A stretch of 64,000 nucleotides of DNA from Zeimonas sp003577305. Its GTDB lineage: Bacteria > Pseudomonadota > Gammaproteobacteria > Burkholderiales > Burkholderiaceae_E. The notes below the pieces were generated by a model. The model searched no databases, was not told the origin of the DNA, and worked only from the letters and a program-made list of their open reading frames with translations. Shown here one piece after another: positions 16,740 to 26,258 of this stretch; position 1 is the stretch's first letter, and each line of letters begins with the position of its first letter. The stretch is from NCBI GenBank assembly GCA_030263385.1, contig SZOX01000003.1:1-64000 (forward strand), given 5' to 3'. The translations under genes and the position numbers were made by a program.

Positions 16740-17852
16740 TCACGCGTCGCGGTCGGTGTCGGCAGGAGCAGGCGCGGAAGCACGCGCGTGGCGCGCACGG
16801 CGGCGCTCGCGCGGATCGAACGCGTCGGAGGCGGACAGCATCGCGCGCGCTCTCAGGAACGAGAACAGTCCCACGCCGATCAGCGCCATCGCGCCGATGG
16901 TCCACCAGAAGCCGGTCTTCGAATGCAGCCCCGGGATGAACTCGAAGTTCATTCCGAACACGCCGGTGATCAGCGTGAGCGGCAGGAACACCGCGGTGAT
17001 CGCGGTGAGCGTGCGCATCACCTGGTTGGTGCGATACGCGGTGGCCGAGAAGTGCAGCTGCACCGCGCTCTCCACCGAGGATTCGAGGCGGCGCGCGTGG
17101 TTGAGCACGCGGTGGATGTGGCCGACGACGTCGGCGGTGCGCACGAGCAGCGCGTCGTCGAGCGCGTGCAGGCCGCGGGGCGTGCCTGCACCGCCCTCTG
17201 TGCGTTCGAGCCGCTCGTCGCGCCATTCCTGCAGTGCATCGAGCTGCTCCTCGCAGAGGTCCTGCAGACGGCGCGCCTCGCGCCGCGCTTCGAGCAGCGC
17301 ATACCAGTCGCGAAACGGCCGCCGCGGATCGAGCAGTTCGCGCTGGCGCCGCTCGAACTGCTCGCTCAGCGGCTGGCGCAGGTCGAGGTATCGATCGACC
17401 ATGCCGTTGAGGATCCGCAGCATCAGCTCCTCGGGCAGTCCGGGCAGGCGCGCCCGCCCGCCGGCCAGCAGCCGGTCGCGGATTGCCGGCACGAGGCGGC
17501 TGTCCGGCGCGCGCACGGTGACCAGCATCTGGGGGAACAGGAAGAACACCGCGGGGCGGGTCTTCACGCGGATCACGTCCGGGGGTTCGACCGCGTCGGT
17601 GCGGATTGCCAGCCCGCGGAACACGATCATCTCGTAGTCGTTCGTCGAGTCGAAATACGAGGGATGGCCAGGGTTCTCGGCATCGAGCAGATGGTCCTCG
17701 AAGACGCTGGTGCCGGTGAGTCGCTGCACCGCTGCGGTCCAGGCGCGGCCGTCATCGTAGACGCAGTCGCACCAGACGAATCCGCCGGCGGGCATCGCCG
17801 GCACCACATCGGAGACTGTCGCGCCCTCGGGCCGGACGGTGACGAACTGCAT
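16740..17852 (-). CDS. corA: CorA-family divalent metal transporter
   Basis: A 370-residue CorA-type metal ion channel. The C-terminal part has two hydrophobic helices, and the first ends in the selectivity motif GMN within LITGVFGMNFEFIPGL. The long cytoplasmic N-terminal domain is rich in charged helices. Mg2+ is the usual substrate, but Co2+, Ni2+ or Zn2+ cannot be excluded. Start chosen at MQFVTVRPEG because upstream sequence in frame is Arg/Ala-rich without conserved features. The gene lies downstream of hemB on the same strand; related genomes often have dsbD in this slot. Confidence 0.88.
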   Translation of the reverse strand: MQFVTVRPEGATVSDVVPAMPAGGFVWCDCVYDDGRAWTAAVQRLTGTSVFEDHLLDAENPGHPSYFDSTNDYEMIVFRGLAIRTDAVEPPDVIRVKTRPAVFFLFPQMLVTVRAPDSRLVPAIRDRLLAGGRARLPGLPEELMLRILNGMVDRYLDLRQPLSEQFERRQRELLDPRRPFRDWYALLEARREARRLQDLCEEQLDALQEWRDERLERTEGGAGTPRGLHALDDALLVRTADVVGHIHRVLNHARRLESSVESAVQLHFSATAYRTNQVMRTLTAITAVFLPLTLITGVFGMNFEFIPGLHSKTGFWWTIGAMALIGVGLFSFLRARAMLSASDAFDPRERRRARHARASAPAPADTDRDA

Positions 17853-17904
17853 TGCAGGCAGCCTGCGGTCGTCGTGGGCGGCGGGGCTGCGGCGCGCACC
17901 CCGT

Positions 17905-18924
<1,020 letters not shown>

Positions 18925-18965
18925 GTGGTTCGGTTCCTGTGATGCGGACATCCCGTCCTGCGCGA

Positions 18966-19664
18966 TCAGGGTGCGTCGGCGGCGTCGCCGGTGCCGCGAT
19001 GCCCGGAAAGCCATGTCCCGATGAACTCGCGGGTTTCGTCGAGTCCGATCCGGCGCGTCGCCGAGAACGATATCAGAGCCACCGGATTGGACATCCCCAT
19101 CTCGCGCAGGGCCGCTTCGGCTTCGCGCATCGCCGCCGCCTGGCCTGCCTGGCCGAGCTTGTCGGCCTTGGTGAGCAGCACCAGCAGCGGCACCTCGGGC
19201 CGCATCCACGCGAGCAGGCCGCGGTCGAGTTCGGTGAGGCCGCGGCGGATGTCCAGTACCAGCACCACGCCGGCCAGTTCGCGCCGCTGCGACAGGTAGC
19301 GGCCGGCGAGCTGATCCCAGGCGCGCTTGACCTCGAGCGGGGCGGTTGCATAACCGTAGCCGGGCGTGTCGACGAGGTAGGCCTCGGGCGGCATGCCGGC
19401 GGGGCCGAGCGCGAAGTAGTTCAGCGCCTGCGTGCGCCCGGGCGTCTTGCTGGCGAACGCCAGGCGGCGCTTCCGGCACAGCGCGTTGATCGCCGAAGAC
19501 TTGCCCGCATTGGAGCGCCCGACGAAGGCGACCTCGGGAACCCGGCCTTCTTCGGGAAGTTGCGCGAGCTTCGCGACGGTGGTGGCGAACCGGGCAGTGA
19601 GCAGAGTGGAGGCCACGGCAGCGAAGCGGGCACGCGCCCGGGAATCCGATGCGACGATCGTCAT
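18966..19664 (-). CDS. engB: Ribosome biogenesis GTPase EngB (YihA/YsxC)
   Basis: Encodes EngB (232 aa), an essential GTPase in late 50S assembly. G1 GRSNAGKS is at residues 49-56, G3 DTPGYG at 99-104 and G4 TKAD at 165-168. The start at 19664 (MTIVASD) is preferred over an upstream GTG-like opening. The extended N-terminus of about 30 residues is common in betaproteobacteria. It is divergent from the cytochrome c4 gene, and an ATTGTACAAT palindrome lies between them. Confidence 0.95.
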   Translation of the reverse strand: MTIVASDSRARARFAAVASTLLTARFATTVAKLAQLPEEGRVPEVAFVGRSNAGKSSAINALCRKRRLAFASKTPGRTQALNYFALGPAGMPPEAYLVDTPGYGYATAPLEVKRAWDQLAGRYLSQRRELAGVVLVLDIRRGLTELDRGLLAWMRPEVPLLVLLTKADKLGQAGQAAAMREAEAALREMGMSNPVALISFSATRRIGLDETREFIGTWLSGHRGTGDAADAP

Positions 19665-19682
19665 GACCGCGCGTCGGTGGCT

Positions 19683-19692
19683 ATTGTACAAT
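19683..19692. promoter_or_regulatory. ATTGTACAAT palindrome between engB and cytochrome c4
   Basis: This perfect 10-bp palindrome contains TACAAT on both strands, so it can serve as a -10 element in either direction. TSS for the + strand would be near 19699 and for the - strand near 19676. On the + strand ATGACC at 19663-19668 is a weak -35 with an 18-base spacer; no good -35 is seen for the - strand. Overlapping divergent promoters, or a regulator site, are possible. Confidence 0.4.
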
Positions 19693-19745
19693 CCGTGGTT
19701 TGTGTCGGGCGCGTCCCGCGGCCCGACGTTTCCCGGGTTTGCCCC

Positions 19746-20402
19746 ATGCTCCGAGCCAGACCGTTCGCCGCAGTCTTCGCTTCAACCTTCCTGCTCGTCG
19801 GCAGCGCCTTCGCCCAGGCGCCAGCAACCGGCAGCGAGCCCGCGCGTCCCGACCTCGAGCGGGCAGCGAAGCTGGTCCAGGAAGTCTGCGCCGCCTGTCA
19901 CGCCGCCGACGGCAACAGCGAGACGCCGGCCAACCCGAAGCTCGCGGCGCAGCATGCCGGTTACCTTGCCAAGCAGCTGCAGGACTTCAAGGTGAAGGAG
20001 GGCGCCGGGAAGGCCGAACGCGCCAGCGCGATCATGGCCGGCTTCGCGGCAATGCTCTCCGACGCCGACATCCGCAGCGTCTCGGCGTTTTTCGCGTCGC
20101 AGGCACTGAAGCCCGCGGTCGCGCAGAACAAGGATTTCGTCGAACTCGGCCAGAAGATCTTTCGTGGCGGCGTCGCCGCGAAGGGCGTTCCGGCCTGCGC
20201 CGGCTGTCACGGCCCGGCGGGCGCCGGCATTCCGGCGGAGTACCCGAGGCTGCAGGGCCAGTACGCCGAGTACACCGAGTCGCAGCTGGTCGCGTTCCGC
20301 CAGGGCGAACGCGGCAACAGTGCGATGATGAGCACGATCGCCGAGCGACTGTCCGATCGCGAAATCAAGGCGGTCTCCGACTACATCGCCGGCCTGCGGT
20401 AG
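19746..20402 (+). CDS. Cytochrome c4 (dihaem c-type cytochrome)
   Basis: A 218-residue periplasmic cytochrome with a cleavable signal peptide (cleavage expected after about residue 24, AFAQA). Two haem-attachment motifs are present: CAACH at residues 48-52 and CAGCH at 151-155. Each domain has a downstream methionine able to act as axial ligand (about Met103, and the MMST segment near the end). The two-domain layout and length fit cytochrome c4, an electron donor to terminal oxidases such as the cbb3 enzyme encoded downstream. Confidence 0.93.
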   Translation: MLRARPFAAVFASTFLLVGSAFAQAPATGSEPARPDLERAAKLVQEVCAACHAADGNSETPANPKLAAQHAGYLAKQLQDFKVKEGAGKAERASAIMAGFAAMLSDADIRSVSAFFASQALKPAVAQNKDFVELGQKIFRGGVAAKGVPACAGCHGPAGAGIPAEYPRLQGQYAEYTESQLVAFRQGERGNSAMMSTIAERLSDREIKAVSDYIAGLR

Positions 20403-20509
20403 GGGTCCGTGAGCGGCCCGCCGCGTCGCCGGCCACGGCGCGCGCGGCGCCGCGTCGACTGCAAGGTGCGCGAACCGGCAGGCGACCCACTGTCCGAAAG
20501 GAGCTCGCC

Positions 20510-21490
20510 ATGCTGGTTCGCATCCGTCGTGACGGCGATCCGCAGCCCTCGGAGATCACGCCGCGCCTGCTCCACGAGAATCGACGCGCGGTGCTGAAGG
20601 CGGCTGCGGCCGGCCTTGCCGCCTGGTCGGCGCCGACGATCGTCGACGCAGCGCCCGCCACGGTCGAGTCGCCGGTGTCGGGCGCAGCGCGCCTGCAGGC
20701 GCGCCCCAGCGCCCTGTCCACCACGGAACCGCTGACGCCGTACAAGCACGTCGTCGGCTACAACAACTTCTACGAGTTCGGCACCGGCAAGGACGATCCG
20801 GCCGCGCGGGCGGGCTCGCTGCGGCTGCGGCCCTGGACCGTCGCGATCGAAGGCGAAGTCGCACGGCCGCGCGTCTTCGACATCGACGAACTGCTCCGGC
20901 TGGCGCCCCTGGAGGAGCGCGTCTACCGGATGCGCTGCGTCGAAGGCTGGTCGATGGTCATTCCCTGGATCGGCTATCCGTTTGCCGAACTAATGAAGCG
21001 CGTCGAACCCACCGGCAGCGCGAAGTACGTCGAGTTCGTCACGCTGGCCGACGCCGGCCAGATGCCCGGGCTGCGCGCGCCGGTGCTGGCCTGGCCCTAC
21101 GTCGAGGGCCTGCGCATCGACGAGGCCGCGCACGCGCTGACGCTGCTCACGCTCGGGCTGTACGGCGAGGTGCTGCCGAAGCAGAACGGCGCGCCGGTGC
21201 GCATCGTCGTGCCCTGGAAGTACGGGTTCAAGAGCGGCAAGTCGCTGGTGCGGATCCGCTTCGTCGAGAAGCAGCCGCAGACCAGCTGGAACCTCGCCGC
21301 TGCGCACGAGTACGGGTTCTATTCGAACGTCAATCCGCAGGTCAGTCATCCGCGCTGGTCGCAGGCGACCGAACGCCGCATCGGCGAGGACGGATTCCTG
21401 CAGCGCAAGCGCCCGACGCTGATGTTCAACGGCTATGCCGACCAGGTGGCGTCGCTGTATGCAGGCATGGATCTTCGCAAGGCGTTCTGA
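20510..21490 (+). CDS. msrP: Methionine sulfoxide reductase catalytic subunit MsrP
   Basis: A 326-residue molybdopterin enzyme that repairs oxidised methionine in periplasmic proteins. A twin-arginine signal (NRRAVLKAAAAGLAAW, Arg25-Arg26) directs Tat export. Cys143 in YRMRCVEGWSM is the molybdenum ligand. SWNLAAAHEYGFYSNVNPQ and HPRWSQATER near the C-terminus are family signatures. AAAGGAG lies a few bases before the ATG. The membrane haem partner MsrQ begins four bases after the stop codon. Confidence 0.96.
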   Translation: MLVRIRRDGDPQPSEITPRLLHENRRAVLKAAAAGLAAWSAPTIVDAAPATVESPVSGAARLQARPSALSTTEPLTPYKHVVGYNNFYEFGTGKDDPAARAGSLRLRPWTVAIEGEVARPRVFDIDELLRLAPLEERVYRMRCVEGWSMVIPWIGYPFAELMKRVEPTGSAKYVEFVTLADAGQMPGLRAPVLAWPYVEGLRIDEAAHALTLLTLGLYGEVLPKQNGAPVRIVVPWKYGFKSGKSLVRIRFVEKQPQTSWNLAAAHEYGFYSNVNPQVSHPRWSQATERRIGEDGFLQRKRPTLMFNGYADQVASLYAGMDLRKAF

Positions 21491-21494
21491 GCGG

Positions 21495-22121
21495 GTGCTC
21501 GCGCACATCCGCGCGATGGTCTTCGCCGCCGCGCTGCTGCCGCTGCTGCGCCTGGTGGCGCTGGGCCACGCCGATGCGCTGGGCGCGAACCCGGTGGAGT
21601 TCGTCACCCGCTCCACCGGAACCTGGGCCCTGGTGATGCTGTGCGTCACGCTGTCGGTGAGTCCGCTGAAGCAACTGCTCGGATGGCCCCGGCTGCTGCG
21701 GCTGCGGCGCATGCTCGGGCTGTACGCGTTCTTCTACGCCGCACTGCACTTCGGCGCCTGGGTCTGGTTCGACCAGTGGTTCGATCTGGCGTCGATGACT
21801 GCCGACGTCGTCGATCGTCCGTTCGTCACTGTCGGCCTCACCGCGTTCGCGCTGATGCTGCCGCTGGCGGCGACCTCGACGCACGCGATGATGCGCCGGC
21901 TCGGCCGGCGCTGGCAGGAGTTGCATCGGCTCGTCTACGCGGTGGCCGTGCTCGCGGTGCTGCACTTCTGGTGGCACAAGGCCGCCAAGAACGATCTGGC
22001 CGAGCCGATGATCTACGCGGCGGTGGTTGCGCTGCTGCTCGGTTTGCGCGTGCTGCGACGACTCGCGCACCGCGCACCGGTCGGCGCGTCAGCGCGGCAG
22101 GCGCCTCTCGAGCGCGAATAG
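21495..22121 (+). CDS. msrQ: MsrQ, haem-binding membrane subunit
   Basis: A 208-residue inner-membrane haem b protein that passes quinol electrons to MsrP. It has about six hydrophobic helices, with the family motifs GANPVEFVTRSTGTWAL, GLYAFFYAALHFGAW and LAATSTHAMMRR. The GTG at 21495 is preferred because it falls four bases after msrP; an ATG seven codons later is possible. Its last 33 bases overlap the convergent lysA 3' end. Confidence 0.92.
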   Translation: MLAHIRAMVFAAALLPLLRLVALGHADALGANPVEFVTRSTGTWALVMLCVTLSVSPLKQLLGWPRLLRLRRMLGLYAFFYAALHFGAWVWFDQWFDLASMTADVVDRPFVTVGLTAFALMLPLAATSTHAMMRRLGRRWQELHRLVYAVAVLAVLHFWWHKAAKNDLAEPMIYAAVVALLLGLRVLRRLAHRAPVGASARQAPLERE

Positions 22122-23351
22122 CGATTCGATCGACTCGCGCTCGCGCACCAGGAGCGCGTCGCGGCCGTCGACGATCACCTCCGCCGCGCGCGGGCGCGTG
22201 TTGTAGTTCGACGACATCGCCATGCCGTAGGCGCCCGCCGATGCGATCGCCAGCAGGTCGCCCTCGGCGATCGCGAGCCTGCGCCCGCGCGCGAGCCAGT
22301 CGCCCGATTCGCAGACCGGGCCGACGATGTCGTAGACCTGCGCCGGCCCGGCATCGCGCGCCTCCACCGGCAGCACGTCGTGCCAGGCGTCATACAGCGC
22401 CGGGCGCATCAGGTCGTTCATCGCCGCGTCGACGATCGCGAAGCGGCGCCCCGCGTTGCTCTTCAGGTACTCGACGCGCGTGAGCAGGACGCCTGCGTTG
22501 CCGACGATCGAGCGCCCGAACTCGAAGACCAGTCCGAGCGAGGCGCCGCGCGGATGCCGGTCGAGGCGCTCGAAGACCGCGCGGAACAGCGCCTCGCGCG
22601 ACGGCGGTTCCTCGTCCGCGTAGCGGATGCCAAGCCCGCCACCGAGATCGATGTGCTTCAGGACGATGCCTTCGGCGTGAAGCGTGTCGAGCAGTTCGAG
22701 CAGCTTGTCGAGGGCGGCCATGAACGGATCGATGCTCGTGATCTGCGAGCCGATGTGGCTGTCGATGCCGATGACCTCGATGTTCGGCAGGCGCGCCGCC
22801 GTCCGGTAGGCGGCGAGTGCGTCCTCGTGCGCGATGCCGAACTTGTTCTCGCGCAGCCCGGTGGAGATGTACGGGTGCGTGCCTGCGTCCACGTCGGGGT
22901 TCACGCGCAGCGAAACCGGCGCGCGCCTGCCGAGCGCGCCCGCCACCCGGTCGAGCCGCAGCAGTTCGCTCTCCGACTCGACGTTGAAGCAGCGCACGCC
23001 CGCCTCGAGCGCCATGCGCATCTCGGACTCCTGCTTGCCGACGCCGGAGAACACCACCCGCGACGGATCGCCGCCCGCGGCCAGCACCCGTTTGAGCTCG
23101 CCGCCCGAGACGATGTCGAAGCCCGCGCCCTCGCGCGCGAGCAGGTCGATCACCGCGATGTTCGAGTTCGCCTTCAGCGCATAGCAGACCAGCACGTCGC
23201 GCGTGCCGGCGGCGTGCCGGAACTCGGCGAACGCGTCGACGATCGCGCGTCTCGAATAGACGAAGGTCGGCGTACCGAAACGCCCGGCGACCGTCGAAAG
23301 GGGCAGGTCTTCGACCAGCAGGGAGGTGTCGCGATACTGGAATGCGTTCAT
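22089..23351 (-). CDS. lysA: Diaminopimelate decarboxylase
   Basis: Encodes LysA (420 aa), the PLP enzyme that makes lysine from meso-diaminopimelate. Lys60 in VCYALKANSN binds PLP. GGGLGIRYADEE and GPVCESGDWLARGR mark the PLP-phosphate and substrate regions. The Pro of the usual EPGRS motif is Phe here (EFGRSIVGNAG). Start chosen at MNAFQYRD; upstream in-frame sequence is Arg/Pro-rich. It is the last gene of the mrcA-lptM-lysA unit and converges with msrQ. Confidence 0.96.
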   Translation of the reverse strand: MNAFQYRDTSLLVEDLPLSTVAGRFGTPTFVYSRRAIVDAFAEFRHAAGTRDVLVCYALKANSNIAVIDLLAREGAGFDIVSGGELKRVLAAGGDPSRVVFSGVGKQESEMRMALEAGVRCFNVESESELLRLDRVAGALGRRAPVSLRVNPDVDAGTHPYISTGLRENKFGIAHEDALAAYRTAARLPNIEVIGIDSHIGSQITSIDPFMAALDKLLELLDTLHAEGIVLKHIDLGGGLGIRYADEEPPSREALFRAVFERLDRHPRGASLGLVFEFGRSIVGNAGVLLTRVEYLKSNAGRRFAIVDAAMNDLMRPALYDAWHDVLPVEARDAGPAQVYDIVGPVCESGDWLARGRRLAIAEGDLLAIASAGAYGMAMSSNYNTRPRAAEVIVDGRDALLVRERESIESLFALERRLPR

Positions 23352-23373
23352 CGGGATCGGGGGCGGGTGGGGA

Positions 23374-23583
23374 TCAGTGGCGCGGCACCGGGGCGAGCGC
23401 AGGCGCCAGCGGGCTCGCAGCGGGCTTCTTCTTCGGCTGGGAGTCGGGCAGGTACAGCGGCCCACGCTGGCCGCAGGCGGCCAGCAGCGCGATCAGCACG
23501 GCGGCCGCGACCCGTGCGGCCAGCCGTGCCGGCGGCTGCAGGCGCGGGGTTGCGCGCTCGACGCGCTGGCCGGTGACGCGCAC
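23374..23583 (-). CDS. lptM: LPS translocon maturation chaperone LptM-like lipoprotein
   Basis: A 69-residue lipoprotein. A hydrophobic signal (about residues 21-36) ends in the lipobox LLAAC with Cys37 as lipidation site, followed by the family motif CGQRGPLYLP, as in E. coli YifL/LptM, which helps mature the LptD/LptE translocon. The C-terminal Pro/Lys/Ala-rich tail is variable. It begins with GTG directly after the PBP1A stop codon (TGA then GTG). Its position upstream of lysA matches other proteobacteria. Known members are mostly of this size. Confidence 0.88.
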   Translation of the reverse strand: MRVTGQRVERATPRLQPPARLAARVAAAVLIALLAACGQRGPLYLPDSQPKKKPAASPLAPALAPVPRH

Positions 23584-25926
23584 TCAGAACACCTGGTTGC
23601 GGATCAGGTCGGCGTCGGCCCCTGCCGCCACGCCGTCTTCGGCGACGCCGAGCGAGGCGATGCCCTGCCCCGGGACCGTTTCGGCGTAGTAGTAGTCGCC
23701 GTCGATCTGCACCACGCCGGGCGGGGGCTGCGTCGGTTCCTCGGACACGCCCCGCAGCGCAGTCGCCATGTAGTTGATCCAGATCGGCAGCGCCAGCCCG
23801 CCGCCGGTCTCGCGGTCGCCCAGCTTGTGCGGCTGGTCGAACCCGACCCAGGCGACCGCGGAGATGTCCGGGTTGTACCCGGCGAACCAGGCATCGATCG
23901 AGTCGTTGGTGGTTCCGGTCTTGCCGGCGATGTCGTTTCGCTTGAGCACCCGTGCGCGCGTCGCCGTGCCCACGCGCACCACGTCGCGCAGCATGCTGTC
24001 CATCAGGAACGCGTTGCGCGCGTCGATCGCGCGCAACGATTCGTCGCCGGCCTGTCCGGGCTGCGCGCTGGCCAGAAGACGGCCGTTGATGTCGGTGATG
24101 CGTGCAACCAGGTAGGGTTCGATCCGGTAGCCGCCGTTCGCGAAGACGGTGATCGCCCGGGCCATCTGCCAGGGCGTGACCGAGCCGGCGCCGAGCGCCA
24201 TCGTGAGGAACGGCGGAATCCGTTCGGGGTCGAAGCCGAAGCGGGTCACGTAGTCCTGCGCATACTGCGGGCCGATCGCTTCGAGCAGGCGGATCGAGAC
24301 CATGTTCTTCGACTTCGCCAGCGCGGTACGCATGCGCATCGGCCCTTCGAACTTGCCGTCGTAGTTCTTCGGGTCCCAGAGCTGTCCGCCGGTGCGTGCC
24401 GGGTCGATCAGCACCGGGGCGTCGTTGATCACCGTGCTGGTCATGAAACCCTTCTCGAGCGCCGCCGAGTAGATGAACGGCTTGAAACTCGAACCGGGCT
24501 GGCGCCAGGCCTGCGTGACCCGATTGAACTTGTTGCGCTCGAAGTCGAAGCCGCCGACCAGCGCCCGGACCGAACCGTCGTGGGTGTTCAGCGCGACCAG
24601 CGCGGCCTGCACTTCGGGCAACTGGGCGATCGCGTATCCGCCCTTGCCGGTCTCGACGATGCGCACGACCGCACCGCGCCGCAGCTTGCGCGCCGCCGGC
24701 GCGCGTTCGGCGAGCGCCCGTGCGACGAACTTCAGCCCCTCGCCGGTGATCTCGATCGAGCTGCCGCGGCCGCGCGAGACCACTACCCGCTTCGGGTCGG
24801 CCGAGAGCACGACCGCCGCGAGGAAGCGGCCGACGTCGCTGTTGTCGCCGATCGAGGCCTCCACCGCGTCCTCGGCCGCCGCCTCGCCGGCCGGCAGGTC
24901 GAGCATGCGCTCGGGCCCGCGGAAACCGTGCCGCCGGTCGTAGTCGAGCACGCCCTGCTCGAGCGCCTCGTTGGCCGAGCGCTGGTCGGCGGCGAGGATC
25001 GTCGTGTAGATCTTCAGCCCCGCCGAATAGATCTGCTCGCGATACAACTCGAAGGCCAGCTGCCGCGCGAGCTCCGCCACGTAGGGCGCGTGCACCGGAT
25101 AGTCGGCGTGCGCCGGCATGAACGAGAGCGGCTGCGCGAGCGCCGCGCGGTATTCGTCGTCGGAGAGAAAGCCGTTGTCGCGCATGCGCCCGAGGATGTA
25201 TCGCTGCCGTTCGATCGCACGCTTCGGATTCACCATCGGATTGAAGCGCGACGGGGCCTTCGGCAGTCCGGCGAGCACTGCCGCCTCGGCGGCCCCGAGC
25301 TTCGACAGCGGCTTGCCGAAATAGGTCTGCGAGGCCGCGGCGAACCCGTACGAGCGCTTGCCGAGGTAGATCTGGTTCAGGTACAGCTCGAAGATCTGTT
25401 CCTTCGTCAGGTTGTCCTCGATGCGCAGCGCCAGCAGGACTTCGACGATCTTTCGGGTATAGGTGCGCTCGGACGAGAGGAAGAACTCGCGCGCCAGCTG
25501 CATCGTGATCGTGCTCGCACCCTGCTCGGTGCCGCCGGCGACCAGGTTGACCAGCGCGGCGCGCGCCACGCCGATCGGATCGACGCCCATGTGCTCGAAA
25601 AAGCGTGCGTCTTCGGCCGCCAGCACCGCGTTCTTCACGACTTGCGGCACGTCCTCGATATGCACGAACGTGCGGCGCTCCTCGCCGAATTCACCGATCA
25701 GCTGGCCATCGGCGGTGTACACCCGCAACGGCATGCGCGGCCGGTAGTCGAGCATCGCGTCGAGCGGGGGCAGCCGGTCGTTGAGCAGCACCAGCGCGAG
25801 CGTGACGAGCAGGCCGCCGGCCACCGCAGCCACCAACGGAATCGCGAGTACGGCCAGGCCGAGGCGAATCCAGTTCGCCTGCGTGGCGGGCTTGTTGCGC
25901 GAGCGGCGTTTCGTCGTGGCGGTCAT
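23584..25926 (-). CDS. mrcA: Penicillin-binding protein 1A (bifunctional)
   Basis: A 780-residue class A PBP that polymerises and cross-links peptidoglycan. After a cytoplasmic N-terminus and one membrane helix (about residues 20-48) comes the glycosyltransferase domain with catalytic Glu105 in AAEDARFFEH. The transpeptidase domain has SSFK at residues 479-482 (nucleophile Ser479), SKN at 539-541 and KTGT at 669-672. Start is chosen at MTATTKRRSR because 21 upstream in-frame residues look unconserved. It leads the unit with lptM and lysA and is divergent from pilM. Confidence 0.96.
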   Translation of the reverse strand: MTATTKRRSRNKPATQANWIRLGLAVLAIPLVAAVAGGLLVTLALVLLNDRLPPLDAMLDYRPRMPLRVYTADGQLIGEFGEERRTFVHIEDVPQVVKNAVLAAEDARFFEHMGVDPIGVARAALVNLVAGGTEQGASTITMQLAREFFLSSERTYTRKIVEVLLALRIEDNLTKEQIFELYLNQIYLGKRSYGFAAASQTYFGKPLSKLGAAEAAVLAGLPKAPSRFNPMVNPKRAIERQRYILGRMRDNGFLSDDEYRAALAQPLSFMPAHADYPVHAPYVAELARQLAFELYREQIYSAGLKIYTTILAADQRSANEALEQGVLDYDRRHGFRGPERMLDLPAGEAAAEDAVEASIGDNSDVGRFLAAVVLSADPKRVVVSRGRGSSIEITGEGLKFVARALAERAPAARKLRRGAVVRIVETGKGGYAIAQLPEVQAALVALNTHDGSVRALVGGFDFERNKFNRVTQAWRQPGSSFKPFIYSAALEKGFMTSTVINDAPVLIDPARTGGQLWDPKNYDGKFEGPMRMRTALAKSKNMVSIRLLEAIGPQYAQDYVTRFGFDPERIPPFLTMALGAGSVTPWQMARAITVFANGGYRIEPYLVARITDINGRLLASAQPGQAGDESLRAIDARNAFLMDSMLRDVVRVGTATRARVLKRNDIAGKTGTTNDSIDAWFAGYNPDISAVAWVGFDQPHKLGDRETGGGLALPIWINYMATALRGVSEEPTQPPPGVVQIDGDYYYAETVPGQGIASLGVAEDGVAAGADADLIRNQVF

Positions 25927-26183
25927 GCGCGCATCCGCGGGCTCGGTGCCCGCGTTGCTGTGGGCGGATTTTATACGCATCGGACGCATGCGCCCGGTCC
26001 GGGCGCGCGTGCACGCCGCGGTCGGCCCGCGCGTGCCTGCCGGCGCCGCACGACTGCTGCGATCAACCGCCGATACCCTGCCGCCGGCTCGATCCTGCCG
26101 GATGGTCGATGCAGTGCGACGGATGGAGCCGGACGGATGCCAAGCCGCCCGGAAAAGGCTTTACATTAAATCGAGCTTGCCGC

Positions 26184-26212
26184 TTGCATCTAAAGCAATT
26201 TGTAGAAATAAT
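26184..26212 (+). promoter_or_regulatory. Predicted sigma-70 promoter for pilMNOPQ
   Basis: TTGCAT at 26184-26189 and AATAAT at 26207-26212 are 17 bases apart, in the most AT-rich patch of the window. Transcription would begin near 26219, some 40 bases before the pilM start codon. No sigma-54 motif (GG-N10-GC, as used by many pilA genes) was found. Confidence 0.6.
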
Positions 26213-26216
26213 CCGT

Positions 26217-26242
26217 AAATCCTTAGATATTAAGGATTTTTT
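26217..26242 (+). promoter_or_regulatory. Dyad with T tract at the pil operon transcription start
   Basis: AAATCCTTA (26217-26225) pairs perfectly with TAAGGATTT (26231-26239) around the loop GATAT, with six consecutive T residues ending at 26242. It overlaps the predicted transcription start (about -2 to +21). As RNA it would be a hairpin at the 5' end; as DNA it would be a 23-bp operator-like palindrome. A premature terminator is possible, but the transcript would be very short. Confidence 0.55.
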
Positions 26243-26258
26243 AGAGCCGAGGCACCCC

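Larger units (their letters stand above)
25927..26258. other. Divergent regulatory region between mrcA and pilM
   Basis: A 332-base gap with no gene. On the mrcA side there is TATAAA (- strand, 25970-25975) without a good -35 element, and a perfect GCGCCCGG-T-CCGGGCGC palindrome at 25990-26006. The right third, from about 26160, is strikingly AT-rich for this window and contains the predicted pilM promoter and a dyad. Confidence 0.6.

Noticed and set aside
23326..26169. Open frame of about 950 codons on the + strand opposite mrcA and lysA
   Set aside because: Composition is Arg/His/Ala-rich with no family resemblance; it is the antisense shadow of PBP1A.
26217..26242. Intrinsic terminator ending transcription before pilM
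   Set aside because: Stem plus T tract looks terminator-like, but the RNA would be only some 20-25 bases long; an operator or 5' hairpin is at least as likely, so it is listed as regulatory.
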